A stretch of DNA of 64,000 nucleotides, taken from contig NZ_JAFBFD010000008.1 of NCBI RefSeq assembly GCF_016909125.1, positions 1 through 64,000 of the forward strand, given 5' to 3'. Below the pieces are notes generated by a model. That model was not told the DNA's origin. It searched no databases and saw only the letters and a program-made list of their open reading frames with translations. This DNA is from Enterococcus lemanii (GTDB taxonomy: Bacteria; Bacillota; Bacilli; Lactobacillales; Enterococcaceae). Shown here one piece after another: positions 31,050-40,469 of this stretch. The position numbers and the translations under genes are program-made. The number at the start of each line of letters is the position of its first letter. The first letter of the stretch is position 1.

Positions 31050-31088
31050 AAACTTGGACAAACCAACTTGTTTGCCCAAGTTTTTTTG
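31050..31088 (+). terminator. Terminator after fakA
   Basis: AAACTTGG-CAAA pairs with TTTG-CCAAGTTT (31050-31083), followed by Ts to 31087. Confidence 0.9.
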
Positions 31089-31316
31089 AGTAGGCCAATC
31101 GATTGGTGGAATCTACATGTACCTCGTTAAATAAATACTTTTATAAGTTTCTATCATGCATAGAATAAAAAAATAATAGATATTTTGACTCATCAGATAA
31201 CGAAATCGCGCTATTTGTTAATTGATACTCGTCACTCATTGTTTTTTTAAATAAATTGTTTCATATTCTTTTGTTAAAAAAATGTTTTTATGCATCTATT
31301 GCTAGGTCCATCCAGA

Positions 31317-31611
31317 CTAGTGAACCGAAGAGATATTAGAGCCGTTCGACCAAAGGGAGTTACGGATATATTACTAGGTTCACGTAGCTCATTGGCGCCG
31401 GAGCCGTGTCAAAAGATTCGATGTGAATTACGGAGCCTTGATGCTTTAGCAGCTAGGATTCCGTTTGAAGCTCGAAAGCTGAGAGACTACGGGAAAAATG
31501 AACAAGGTTTCGCTGATGCTCAACTTTGTCCCGCATCCGTAACTCACTAGCGTTCGAACGGCTACGTCATCCCGGCCCCAAAAGCCAATGAATTCTCGTA
31601 GGTGAGCGGCG
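31317..31611. ncRNA. GC-rich, highly structured intergenic element of unknown kind
   Basis: The 660-bp gap between fakA and recG has no convincing gene. From about 31317 to 31611 base composition jumps: I count 146 G+C in 31321-31620, about 49%, against roughly 20-25% just upstream. Strong pairing is visible. An outer long stem joins 31340-31349/31357-31367 with 31554-31563/31535-31545 (10 and 11 perfect pairs). Inside lie CACG-GCTC/GAGC-CGTG (31381-31408), ACGGA/TCCGT (31430-31464, with TGCT/AGCA within) and CGGGA/TCCCG (31490-31533). It could be a structured RNA or a miniature mobile element. Strand is unknown. I recognise no known RNA family. Confidence 0.5.
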
Positions 31612-31641
31612 TTGACAAAATAAATTGAACTTTTATATAGT
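31612..31641 (+). promoter_or_regulatory. recG: recG promoter
   Basis: Consensus TTGACA (31612-31617) with TATATA at 16 bp or TATAGT at 18 bp (31634-31641). A 15-bp direct repeat, TATATAGTGATTTTT, occurs at 31634-31648 and again at 31659-31673. Confidence 0.8.
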
Positions 31642-31704
31642 GATTTTTTAACAGGATGTATATAGTGATTTTTGTTGAATTTTATAATAGAAAGGATGAA
31701 CCAA

Positions 31705-33738
31705 GTGGATTTAAAAGACTCAATTCGCCAATTAAGCGGCGTCGGGGATAAAAGAGCGGAAAATTTAGCGACTTTAGGCATTGAAACGCTCGAAGATTTG
31801 CTTAGTTATTATCCATTTCGCTATGAAGACATTCAAGAACGACAATTAAATGAAATTTTGGATCAAGAAAAGGTGACGTTAAAAGGAACGGTTGTTTCAC
31901 CAGCTGTTTTAAGTCGCTTTGGTTATAAAAAGTCACGACTACAATTTCGAATGATGCAAGGTCATGACGTTTTTGGGGTTTCTTTTTTTAATCAACCGTA
32001 TTTAAAGGACAAGGTCAATGTGTCTGAGGAAATTGCAGTGTACGGTAAGTGGGATGCCAAACGCAAGAGTTTGACTGGTATGAAAATATTAGGCGCGCAA
32101 CAAGAAGAGGAATTTGCGCCGATTTATCACGTCAATAAAGTGGTTCGACAAACGACTTTAATTCAACTCATTAAACAAGGATTTGAACAATATTATACCG
32201 TGATCGAAGAAAATTTGCCGCTTTCTTTGCTTGAAAAATACCGCTTGCTTTCACGACAAGAAGCGATGTACGCGATGCATTTTCCCAAAAATGCCAAAGA
32301 ACACCACCAGGCCAAGCGACGAGTGATTTTTGAGGAGTTTTTTCTTTTCCAAATGGCGTTGCAAGGTTTAAGGCAAAAAGAACGCGCAGAAGTAAATGGT
32401 TTAGCCGTTCATTATGATGTCCAAGCGTTAAAAGCTTTTACGAAAAGTTTGCCCTTTGAATTAACTCAGGCGCAAAAAAGAGTCACCAATGAAATTTGCC
32501 GTGACTTAAAGAGTCCAAACCACATGCACCGGTTATTGCAAGGAGACGTCGGTAGTGGGAAAACGGTTGTTGCGGCCATTGCTCTTTATGCGACGGTTAC
32601 GGCGGGCTTTCAAGGCGCTTTAATGGTGCCAACTGAAATTTTAGCCCAGCAACATATGGAAAGTTTTGTCGAGTTATTCGCGCAAACACCGGTGAAAGTG
32701 GCGTTATTAACCGGTTCAACGAAAACCAAGGAACGCCGCGAAATTTTGGCCCAATTAGCTTCGGGGGAACTTGATGTGTTAGTCGGTACGCATGCGCTCA
32801 TCCAAGAAGACGTTAATTTTAAGCGACTTGGTTTGGTGATTACCGACGAGCAACATCGTTTTGGCGTGAATCAGCGGAAAATATTACGGGAAAAAGGCTT
32901 AAAACCAGACGTATTATTTATGACGGCGACCCCAATTCCACGGACGCTAGCGATTACGGCTTATGGCGAGATGGATGTGTCGATTATTGATGAATTGCCA
33001 GCCGGTCGAATTCCAGTTGAAACACGTTGGATACGCCCACAACAACTCGAACAAGTCTTAACGAGTTGCCAAAAAGAATTAGCTAAAGGGCATCAAATGT
33101 ATGTGATTTGTCCTTTAATTGAAGAATCAGAAATGCTTGATGTTCAAAATGCGGTGGCTGTTTTTGAAGAACTGCAAGCTTTTTATGCACCGAAATATCA
33201 AGTCAGCTTACTTCATGGAAAAATGAAGAACCAAGAAAAAGAAGCCATTATGGAAACTTTTAAACAAAATCAAAGTCAAATTTTAGTTTCGACCACCGTG
33301 ATTGAAGTAGGTGTGAACGTTCCAAATGCGACGATGATGCTCATTATTGATGCCGATCGATTTGGTTTAGCTCAACTGCATCAATTACGCGGGCGAGTGG
33401 GGCGTGGGGCGGCGGCTTCGACTTGTATTTTAGTAGCGAATCCTAAAAATGAAGTCGGGAAAAAACGGATGCAAATTATGACGGAAACGACCAATGGCTT
33501 TGTCGTCAGTGAAAAAGATTTGGAACTTCGCGGCCCAGGAGAAGTTTTTGGAAGTCGTCAATCGGGACTACCAGAATTTGCGACCGCAGACCTTGTCGCA
33601 GATGGGCACATCTTAGAAGTCGCCAAAACAGAAGCAGAAAGTATTTGGCAAAAGAAAAATTGGGAAATACTACCTGATTACACGGCTTTAGTCGCTTACT
33701 TACAAGTGCAACAAGCGCAAAAAGCATTTTTTGATTAA
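31705..33738 (+). CDS. recG: ATP-dependent DNA helicase RecG
   Basis: A 677-residue branch-migration helicase. The N-terminal wedge/OB domain (about 1-250) binds forks; the helicase lobes carry Walker A QGDVGSGKTVVA, motif II in TDEQHRFGVNQR (DEQH), and GRVGRG near residue 570. It acts on stalled forks and Holliday junctions. I chose the GTG at 31705, 6-8 nt after AAAGGATG; the ATG at 31696 abuts that site and a TTG at 31672 has none. The length matches the family. Confidence 0.94.
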   Translation: MDLKDSIRQLSGVGDKRAENLATLGIETLEDLLSYYPFRYEDIQERQLNEILDQEKVTLKGTVVSPAVLSRFGYKKSRLQFRMMQGHDVFGVSFFNQPYLKDKVNVSEEIAVYGKWDAKRKSLTGMKILGAQQEEEFAPIYHVNKVVRQTTLIQLIKQGFEQYYTVIEENLPLSLLEKYRLLSRQEAMYAMHFPKNAKEHHQAKRRVIFEEFFLFQMALQGLRQKERAEVNGLAVHYDVQALKAFTKSLPFELTQAQKRVTNEICRDLKSPNHMHRLLQGDVGSGKTVVAAIALYATVTAGFQGALMVPTEILAQQHMESFVELFAQTPVKVALLTGSTKTKERREILAQLASGELDVLVGTHALIQEDVNFKRLGLVITDEQHRFGVNQRKILREKGLKPDVLFMTATPIPRTLAITAYGEMDVSIIDELPAGRIPVETRWIRPQQLEQVLTSCQKELAKGHQMYVICPLIEESEMLDVQNAVAVFEELQAFYAPKYQVSLLHGKMKNQEKEAIMETFKQNQSQILVSTTVIEVGVNVPNATMMLIIDADRFGLAQLHQLRGRVGRGAAASTCILVANPKNEVGKKRMQIMTETTNGFVVSEKDLELRGPGEVFGSRQSGLPEFATADLVADGHILEVAKTEAESIWQKKNWEILPDYTALVAYLQVQQAQKAFFD

Positions 33739-33746
33739 GTAAAATA

Positions 33747-33755
33747 TGGTATACT
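33747..33755 (+). promoter_or_regulatory. Extended -10 promoter for plsX
   Basis: TGGTATACT (TG at 33747-33748, TATACT 33750-33755), just after recG; no good -35. Confidence 0.55.
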
Positions 33756-33789
33756 ATGAAAGCAAAAAAGAAAGGAAGTGCCCAGTACC

Positions 33790-34791
33790 ATGAAAATTGC
33801 GGTTGATGCAATGGGAGGCGACCACGCTCCTCAAGCAATTGTTGAAGGCGTCATGCTTGCTAGAAAAGAGTTTCCTGAAATGCAATTCCAACTTTATGGA
33901 GACGAAACGCAAATAAAAGCGTATTTAACCGATGAAACAAACATTCAAATTATTCATACGGATGAAAAAATTAATAGTGACGATGAACCTGTTAAAGCGA
34001 TTCGTCGTAAAAAACAAGCTTCAATGGTTTTAGCTGCCCAAGCGGTAAAAAATGGGGAAGCCGATGCGATTTTTTCGGCAGGAAACACTGGTGCTTTACT
34101 AGCAGCAGGCCTGTTTATTGTTGGACGAATTAAAGGGATCGAACGTCCCGGATTACTTTCGACCATGCCGGTCATGGGACAAACAACCGGTTTTGACATG
34201 TTAGACTTAGGGGCAAACGCAGACAACAAAGCCGAGCATTTAGTTCAGTATGCGATTTTAGGGTCATTTTATGCGAACAATGTGCGTGGCATTACAAAGC
34301 CACGTGTTGGACTATTAAACAATGGGACAGAAGAAACCAAAGGCAGTGAGTTAACGAAAAAAACGTTTGAACTTTTATCAAGTGAACCAAACATTCACTT
34401 TATTGGTAACGTTGAAGCGCGTGATTTGTTAAATGGCGCAGCCGACGTGGTAGTAACAGACGGTTTTACAGGGAATGCGGTATTAAAATCAATCGAAGGA
34501 ACGGCATTAAATATCGTTAGTTTATTAAAACAGTCGATTCTTGACTCGGGTTTAAAAGGTAAACTCGGTGCTTTATTACTAAAAGATGCCTTAAAAGGTT
34601 TAAAAAATGAAATGGATTATGCCAAATATGGTGGCGCCGTTTTATTTGGCTTAAAAGCGCCAGTCGTGAAAACGCATGGCTCGACTGGGCCAGAAGCAGT
34701 CGCAACAACGATTCGGCAAATTCATGCGATGTTAGAAACAAAAGTTGTGGAAAAACTAGTCACACAATTTGAGCAAAAAACATCCGAATAG
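33790..34791 (+). CDS. plsX: Phosphate acyltransferase PlsX
   Basis: A 333-residue enzyme making acyl-phosphate from acyl-ACP for phospholipid synthesis. It starts [20 protein letters not shown] and shows [13 protein letters not shown] and the [13 protein letters not shown] motif. The ATG at 33790 follows AAGGAAGTG by 9 nt. acpP follows, as in many Firmicutes, giving a PlsX-ACP lipid group with upstream fakA. Confidence 0.95.
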   Translation: MKIAVDAMGGDHAPQAIVEGVMLARKEFPEMQFQLYGDETQIKAYLTDETNIQIIHTDEKINSDDEPVKAIRRKKQASMVLAAQAVKNGEADAIFSAGNTGALLAAGLFIVGRIKGIERPGLLSTMPVMGQTTGFDMLDLGANADNKAEHLVQYAILGSFYANNVRGITKPRVGLLNNGTEETKGSELTKKTFELLSSEPNIHFIGNVEARDLLNGAADVVVTDGFTGNAVLKSIEGTALNIVSLLKQSILDSGLKGKLGALLLKDALKGLKNEMDYAKYGGAVLFGLKAPVVKTHGSTGPEAVATTIRQIHAMLETKVVEKLVTQFEQKTSE

Positions 34792-34923
34792 TCTATTTGT
34801 TTTGACGTGGAATCGTCATGAATGTTACAAAAATGAAAAAAAGCTAGACAAAAATGAAATATATCGCTAAAATTGGAATAGCTTATTTTAAGATCTTGTC
34901 AAAAACCGTGGAGGTGAGTACAA

Positions 34924-35166
34924 TTGACGCGTGAAGAAATATTTGCAAAAGTAGCGACAGTAATCGCAAATCATTTTGAAATAGATGCGGATAAAGTTAC
35001 CGATACAATGAGAATTAAAGAAGATTTAAATGCTGATTCCATTAGTGTAATGGAATTCGTCTTAGAGTTAGAAGAAGAATTTTCGACGGAGATTTCAGAT
35101 GAAGATGCTGAAAATATCCAAACCGTTGGTGGAGCAGTTGATTTTATCGTTAGTCATTTTGCATAG
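34924..35166 (+). CDS. acpP: Acyl carrier protein
   Basis: An 80-residue acidic four-helix protein. The phosphopantetheine serine lies in LNADSISVMEFV (DSI instead of the usual DSL). The start is TTG, preceded by GGAGGTGAG. It is the acyl donor for PlsX, encoded just upstream. A second ACP with the fab genes is usual in this order, but those genes are outside the window. Confidence 0.92.
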   Translation: MTREEIFAKVATVIANHFEIDADKVTDTMRIKEDLNADSISVMEFVLELEEEFSTEISDEDAENIQTVGGAVDFIVSHFA

Positions 35167-35170
35167 TGAA

Positions 35171-35214
35171 AAAGAATGGATGAAGCAGAATCATTCATTC
35201 TTTTTTTTTTTTTT
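35171..35214 (+). terminator. Terminator after acpP
   Basis: AAAGAATGGATGA pairs with TCATTCATTCTTT (35171-35203, one G-T pair), ending in fourteen T. Confidence 0.93.
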
Positions 35215-35287
35215 GCTAAAAGTGGTGGCGAAGTAAAAATGCTATTAAAAGGAAACTAAAGATAATCTAAGTTTTTGCGAGTGGTTA

Positions 35288-35316
35288 TTTCATAATTGTC
35301 GAAAAACCGATATAAT
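35288..35316 (+). promoter_or_regulatory. Promoter of the rnc-smc-ftsY operon
   Basis: Consensus TATAAT (35311-35316) with TTTCAT at 17-bp spacing. Confidence 0.6.
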
Positions 35317-35352
35317 AGAAGGGTCTGAATATATAACAAAGGAATGGATAAA

Positions 35353-36045
35353 ATGGATCATGTATTACTAAAAGAATTAAAAGAAAAATTTAATCTCGTT
35401 TTTCATGACGTAGACTTGTTGGAACAAGCTTTTACCCATTCATCTTATGTGAATGAGCATCGTTACTTGCAACTTTCGGATAATGAGCGTTTAGAGTTTT
35501 TAGGCGATGCCGTATTAGAACTCGCCGTTTCCAAATTCTTATACCGAAAATATCCGCAAGTTCCTGAAGGGAAATTAACAAAATTGCGAGCAGCGATTGT
35601 TTGCGAAGAAAGTTTAGCAAAATTTGCCAAAGAATGCCGCTTTGATCAGTCGATTCGATTAGGAAAAGGGGAAGAACATTCGGGTGGAAGAAATCGACCA
35701 GCCCTACTCTGTGATTTGTTTGAAGCATTTTTAGGAGCTTTGTATCTAGATCAAGGGTTTGAAGCGGTTGAAACTTTTTTAGAAAAAGTAGTTTTTCCAA
35801 AAATTTTAGCAGGTGCTTTTTCACATGAGATGGATCATAAAACACGTTTACAAGAAGTGTTACAACGATCAGGGGATGTCTTGATTGACTATCGTCTAAT
35901 CAAAGAAGAAGGCCCCGCCCATGAACGCCAATTTTGGACGCAGGTCTATTTTAATGGTGAGAAAATCGGCGAAGGCCAAGGAAAATCGAAAAAATTAGCT
36001 GAACAAGCGGCTGCGGCCAATGCTTTAAATCAGTTGTTAGATTAA
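35353..36045 (+). CDS. rnc: Ribonuclease III
   Basis: A 230-residue double-strand-specific RNase. The endonuclease signature [13 protein letters not shown] lies near residue 42 with catalytic acidic residues; a dsRNA-binding domain (about 155-230) ends [16 protein letters not shown]. It processes rRNA precursors. I chose ATG 35353, 9 nt after AAAGGA; ATG 35344 abuts the site. Classical neighbour of smc and ftsY. Confidence 0.95.
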   Translation: MDHVLLKELKEKFNLVFHDVDLLEQAFTHSSYVNEHRYLQLSDNERLEFLGDAVLELAVSKFLYRKYPQVPEGKLTKLRAAIVCEESLAKFAKECRFDQSIRLGKGEEHSGGRNRPALLCDLFEAFLGALYLDQGFEAVETFLEKVVFPKILAGAFSHEMDHKTRLQEVLQRSGDVLIDYRLIKEEGPAHERQFWTQVYFNGEKIGEGQGKSKKLAEQAAAANALNQLLD

Positions 36046-36058
36046 GAGAGGATTTAAT

Positions 36059-39000
36059 GTGTACTTAAAACGAATTGAAATAGCAGGCTTTAAGTCTTTT
36101 GCCAATCGAACGGCCATTGATTTTGAAAAAAGTGTGACCGCCATTGTTGGCCCTAATGGCAGTGGTAAAAGTAATATTACAGAAGCAATTCGTTGGGTGC
36201 TTGGCGAACAAAGTGCAAAAAGTTTACGTGGTGGCAAAATGCCAGATATTATTTTTGCTGGTTCAGAAGCACGTAAAGCACTCAATATTGCAGAAGTAAC
36301 GATTGTGTTAGACAATCAAGATCATTATTTACCGTTGGATTTTGAAGAAGTCAGCGTGACGAGACGTGTTTCTCGTTCAGGTGATAGTGAGTACTTTTTA
36401 AATAAACAAGCATGTCGTTTAAAAGACATTCAAGAGTTGTTTATGGATTCAGGTTTAGGCAAAGAGTCTTTCTCGATTATTTCGCAAGGGAAGGTTGAGG
36501 CGATTTTTAGTAGTAAACCAGAAGATCGTCGTGGAATTTTTGAAGAAGCGGCCGGGGTCTTAAAATATAAACAACGAAAAAAACAAGCAGAACAAAAGAT
36601 TTTTGAAACGCAAGACAACTTGAATCGTGTGCAAGATATTATTTACGAGTTAGAGGAACAACTGGCCCCGTTAAAAATTCAAAGCGAAGAAGCCAAACAA
36701 TTTTTAGCGTTACAAGAGACATTTACTAAAAAAGACGTCGCGTATGTGATGACCGAGATTACTCAAACCAAAGCCGTCTTTGATGATGTTTCACAAAAAT
36801 TAACGCAAAAAAAACGCCAACTTGAACAACGTAGCCAGCAAATGAAAGTTGAAGAAGCAAAAGTCGAAAAGCTGCGCCAAGAACGCAATCAACAAGATGA
36901 AACTTTAGAAAAATTAAACGCGCGGCAACTAGAAGTCGTGGAAGAATTAAAACAAACGCAAGGACAGCAAGCCGTTTTGGAAGAAAGAGCGAAACACGCC
37001 CAAAAAAGCACCTCACAATACCAAGACAACTTACTGGAAATCGCGGAGAAATTAACCAACCTTACACACGACAAACAAGAAAAAATGGCGCTTTTGTCAC
37101 AAAAAAATGGTGAAATTCAAAAAATTGAAAAAGACTTACGTGAGCAAGAAGTAAGTTTACAGAAATATCAAAAAAATGCCAAAGAGTTAATTGAAGAGTT
37201 ACGCAGCCAATACGTTGATTTCATGCAACAACAAGCGAATTTAGGCAATGACCTTAAATATTTGGAACGGCAATACCAACAAGAAACGGCGCAAAACCAA
37301 CACTTATTAGCAAAACAAGCCAATTTAGAAGCGGAACAAGCAAAGAAAGAAGCACAGTTGGCAGAAATAACGACCGCTTTAACTGAAAAGCAAGCAACAC
37401 TAACCCAACAACGAACACAATACCAACAAGAGCAAGCGCGTTTTAAAGAACATCAAAGCCAGTTTGAACAAAATCAAAGAAAAATGTATCAGTTAATGAA
37501 AGAATTGCAGCAAGTAAAAGCGCGTAAAAAAAGCTTGCAAGAAATTCAAGAGAACTATACCGGTTTTTACCAAGGGACACGAACGATTTTACAAAATCGG
37601 TCGGAACTAACTGGGATTGTTGGTGCTGTAGCGGAGTTAGTGCAAGTACCAGCGGCTTATACGCTTGCTATCGAAACGGCTTTTGGAGCAGCAGCGCAAC
37701 ATTTAATAGTTGAAACGGAAAAAGATGCACGTGCCGGAATTCAATTTTTAAAACAACGACAAGGGGGCCGGGGGACGTTTTTACCGTTAACGACAATCCA
37801 TGCCCGTCAAATACCGGCCTCAATTATCCAGCAAGCCCAACAAGTCACCGGTTTTATTGGAGTGGCTAATGAACTCGTTCAATTTGATGAAAAAATCCAA
37901 GGAGTCATTGGCAACTTGTTAGGCAATACGTTAATCACAGAAGATTTAGAAAGTGGCAACCTACTGGCGCGCAAATTGCAATACCGTTACCGTATCGTAT
38001 CTTTAGAAGGCGACGTCATGCATGCTGGTGGTTCAATGACCGGTGGGGCAACCAAAAAAGGCAATCAAGGGAACTTATTTAGTCAAAGCCACGAGTTGCA
38101 TGAGCTTACCCAAAGTGCTCAAAAATTAGATCAACGCTTACTGGTGATTGAAAAACAAGTGCAACATTTCGAACAAGCGATGAAAGAAAGTCAACAATTG
38201 CTAGAAGAAATGCGAGAAACAGGCGAAAGTCAAAAAGCCCTTGAACAAGAATTACGCTTAAAACAAGCGCACTTAAGCGAAGAAGTGACGCGCTTTACCA
38301 AAGAATTACGAATTTTGCAGTATGAAAATCAAGATTTACAAGAATTTTTAGCAACATACGACGAAAAGAAAACAGAAACGCTTGAACAACAACAAGCTGT
38401 AAATGAAAAGTTAAATGCGATTAATCAGGAAATCAAAAGTCTAACGACACAAGAAGATAGCCTGGCACAAAGACGGGAAATTTTAAGTGAACAAGTCGCA
38501 ACCGGTAAAGCGCAACTGGCGGTTTCAAAAGAGCAAGCGTTACATTTGCGTGAACAAATCACAAATTTAAATGCAACGATTAATGAAACACAAGAACGCC
38601 AACAAGTGATTGAGCAACATTTAGCGATGTTATCAAGTGACGCTTCTGACCAAGGGTTTTCCGAAGAAGAATTAAAAGAAAAAATTGCCCAACTTGAAAA
38701 AGAAAAACAAACGTTACTCGTCACGCTCCAAGCAACTCGTGAAGCCCGATCCTTGATCCAAGCAAATATTCGTCAAAAAGACCAATGGTTAAGTAAGGAA
38801 AACGAGAGCCAACAAAGCTTACTAAGTGAGTTGACGCGTTTAGAAGTGGACTATAGTCGCGCCAATGACTTATTAGATCAACGTTTACAATATTTGCAAG
38901 AAACGTATCAGTTGACTTACGAAGGCGCTTGTCAAAAATATGCACCGATTACCGAACTCGCGCAAGTAAAAGAACAGCTGCAAGCTTTGCGTCGTCAAAT

Positions 39001-39631
39001 GAGTGCGTTAGAGCCGGTGAATTTACAGGCGATTGAACAATTTGACGTTGTGAAAGAACGCTACGATTTCTTATCTAGCCAACAAGACGATTTATTAGCA
39101 GCCAAAGAGCAACTGTTTGAAACGATGTCTGAAATGGATGAAGAAGTCAAAATACGATTTAAAGAAGTTTTTGATGGCATTTGTCAACAGTTTAAAATCG
39201 TCTTCCCGAATATGTTTGGCGGTGGACGAGCTGAGCTGATTTTGACGAACCCAGATGATTTATTAAATACAGGGATTGAGATTGAAGCACAACCGCCGGG
39301 TAAAAAATTACAAAACTTAAGCTTACTGTCTGGTGGCGAGCGCGCACTGACGGCAATTGCGTTACTTTTTTCAATTATTAAAGTACGTCCAGTGCCATTT
39401 TGTGTACTTGATGAGGTGGAAGCCGCATTAGATGAAGCTAATGTTTTACGTTTTGGTCATTATTTACGCACTTTCCAAACCGATACTCAATTTATTGTCG
39501 TTACACACCGCAAAGGGACGATGGAAGCAGCCAATGTCTTATATGGCGTGGCGATGGAAGAATCTGGCGTATCAAAAATTGTCTCAGTTCGTTTAGAGCA
39601 AGTTGCTCAAGATGGCAAAATAACTGTTTAA
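36059..39631 (+). CDS. smc: Chromosome condensation ATPase SMC
   Basis: A 1190-residue SMC protein. N-terminal Walker A GPNGSGKSN (residues 32-40), a coiled coil of about 170-500, a hinge around 510-680 (with GRGTFLPL and GGSMTGG), a second coil of about 680-1000, and the C-terminal ABC signature LLSGGERALTAIALLF plus Walker B FCVLDEVEAALDEAN. It forms the condensin-like ring with ScpA and ScpB (not in the window). GTG start after AGAGAGGA. Confidence 0.97.
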   Translation: MYLKRIEIAGFKSFANRTAIDFEKSVTAIVGPNGSGKSNITEAIRWVLGEQSAKSLRGGKMPDIIFAGSEARKALNIAEVTIVLDNQDHYLPLDFEEVSVTRRVSRSGDSEYFLNKQACRLKDIQELFMDSGLGKESFSIISQGKVEAIFSSKPEDRRGIFEEAAGVLKYKQRKKQAEQKIFETQDNLNRVQDIIYELEEQLAPLKIQSEEAKQFLALQETFTKKDVAYVMTEITQTKAVFDDVSQKLTQKKRQLEQRSQQMKVEEAKVEKLRQERNQQDETLEKLNARQLEVVEELKQTQGQQAVLEERAKHAQKSTSQYQDNLLEIAEKLTNLTHDKQEKMALLSQKNGEIQKIEKDLREQEVSLQKYQKNAKELIEELRSQYVDFMQQQANLGNDLKYLERQYQQETAQNQHLLAKQANLEAEQAKKEAQLAEITTALTEKQATLTQQRTQYQQEQARFKEHQSQFEQNQRKMYQLMKELQQVKARKKSLQEIQENYTGFYQGTRTILQNRSELTGIVGAVAELVQVPAAYTLAIETAFGAAAQHLIVETEKDARAGIQFLKQRQGGRGTFLPLTTIHARQIPASIIQQAQQVTGFIGVANELVQFDEKIQGVIGNLLGNTLITEDLESGNLLARKLQYRYRIVSLEGDVMHAGGSMTGGATKKGNQGNLFSQSHELHELTQSAQKLDQRLLVIEKQVQHFEQAMKESQQLLEEMRETGESQKALEQELRLKQAHLSEEVTRFTKELRILQYENQDLQEFLATYDEKKTETLEQQQAVNEKLNAINQEIKSLTTQEDSLAQRREILSEQVATGKAQLAVSKEQALHLREQITNLNATINETQERQQVIEQHLAMLSSDASDQGFSEEELKEKIAQLEKEKQTLLVTLQATREARSLIQANIRQKDQWLSKENESQQSLLSELTRLEVDYSRANDLLDQRLQYLQETYQLTYEGACQKYAPITELAQVKEQLQALRRQMSALEPVNLQAIEQFDVVKERYDFLSSQQDDLLAAKEQLFETMSEMDEEVKIRFKEVFDGICQQFKIVFPNMFGGGRAELILTNPDDLLNTGIEIEAQPPGKKLQNLSLLSGGERALTAIALLFSIIKVRPVPFCVLDEVEAALDEANVLRFGHYLRTFQTDTQFIVVTHRKGTMEAANVLYGVAMEESGVSKIVSVRLEQVAQDGKITV

Positions 39632-39644
39632 TAAGGAGAAAAAA

Positions 39645-40454
39645 ATGATAAAATTGGTCGCAATTGATTTAGATGGCACTCTTTTAAATGATCAAAAAAA
39701 AATTAGCCAACGTAACCAAGTCGCAATCGAACAAGCCAAAGCACAAGGAATAAAAGTGGTCATTTGTACGGGGCGTCCGCTTGAAGCGATTCATCCGTTT
39801 TTAGCCCAATTAAACTTAGAAGAGCCCGGTGATTATAGCATTACTTTCAACGGTGGTTTTGTACAAAAAAATGATACCGGGGAAGTTTTAGAGAAAAAAG
39901 TTTTAACAAGTGAGCAAGTAAAAGAGTTGATTACACTTGCGCAAACACTTGATATGCCACTCGATTTATTATCAGGTGGCAAAGTCTATACATTAGAAAC
40001 TTCAACAAACCATCTTTCTTTGTATCCAGAAATTAACCCGTTATTAACACATATTCCAACGCCACTAGCTGATTTAGATTGGCAAAGACCGTATAATAAA
40101 GCCGTCATTGGTTATGAACAACAACTCCTTGATCAAAAAATTACAGAAATTCCAAGGCATTTTAAAGAACAATATGAAGTGATCAAGAGTCGGGCCGTTT
40201 TACTTGAATTTATGCCAAAAGGGGTGACCAAAGCGTATGGTTTAGCTTTACTCGCCAAAGATTTAGGGTTAACAGCTGCTGAAATTATGACGATTGGTGA
40301 TGAGGAAAATGATTTGCCAATGATTGAATACGCGGGGATCGGTGTTGCGATGGCGAATGCGGTTGATCAAGTCAAAGCCGTAGCAAATGTGGTTACCGCT
40401 TCAAACGAAGAAGATGGTGTGGCGCAAGTGATTGAAAAATATTTATTGAAATAA
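39645..40454 (+). CDS. Cof-type HAD-IIB phosphatase
   Basis: A 269-residue hydrolase of the Cof/YidA type. Motif I IDLDGTLLND (nucleophile and acid/base Asp), a C2B cap in the middle, and motif IV GDEENDLPMIEYAG near residue 215. It likely dephosphorylates sugar phosphates or related metabolites; exact substrate unknown. Located between smc and ftsY, as is common in Lactobacillales. Site AAGGAGA. Confidence 0.9.
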   Translation: MIKLVAIDLDGTLLNDQKKISQRNQVAIEQAKAQGIKVVICTGRPLEAIHPFLAQLNLEEPGDYSITFNGGFVQKNDTGEVLEKKVLTSEQVKELITLAQTLDMPLDLLSGGKVYTLETSTNHLSLYPEINPLLTHIPTPLADLDWQRPYNKAVIGYEQQLLDQKITEIPRHFKEQYEVIKSRAVLLEFMPKGVTKAYGLALLAKDLGLTAAEIMTIGDEENDLPMIEYAGIGVAMANAVDQVKAVANVVTASNEEDGVAQVIEKYLLK

Positions 40455-40469
40455 AGGGGGCGTTTGTTC

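Noticed and set aside
31400-31440. Resemblance to group II intron domain V (GAGCCGTG...ACGGAGCC)
   Set aside because: The two halves are direct, not inverted, copies, so the required hairpin does not form, and there is no intron protein.
31290-31550. 86-codon plus-strand ORF in the GC-rich island
   Set aside because: It has no ribosome site, a composition set by paired RNA-like arms and no recognisable protein pattern; it is better explained by the structured element.
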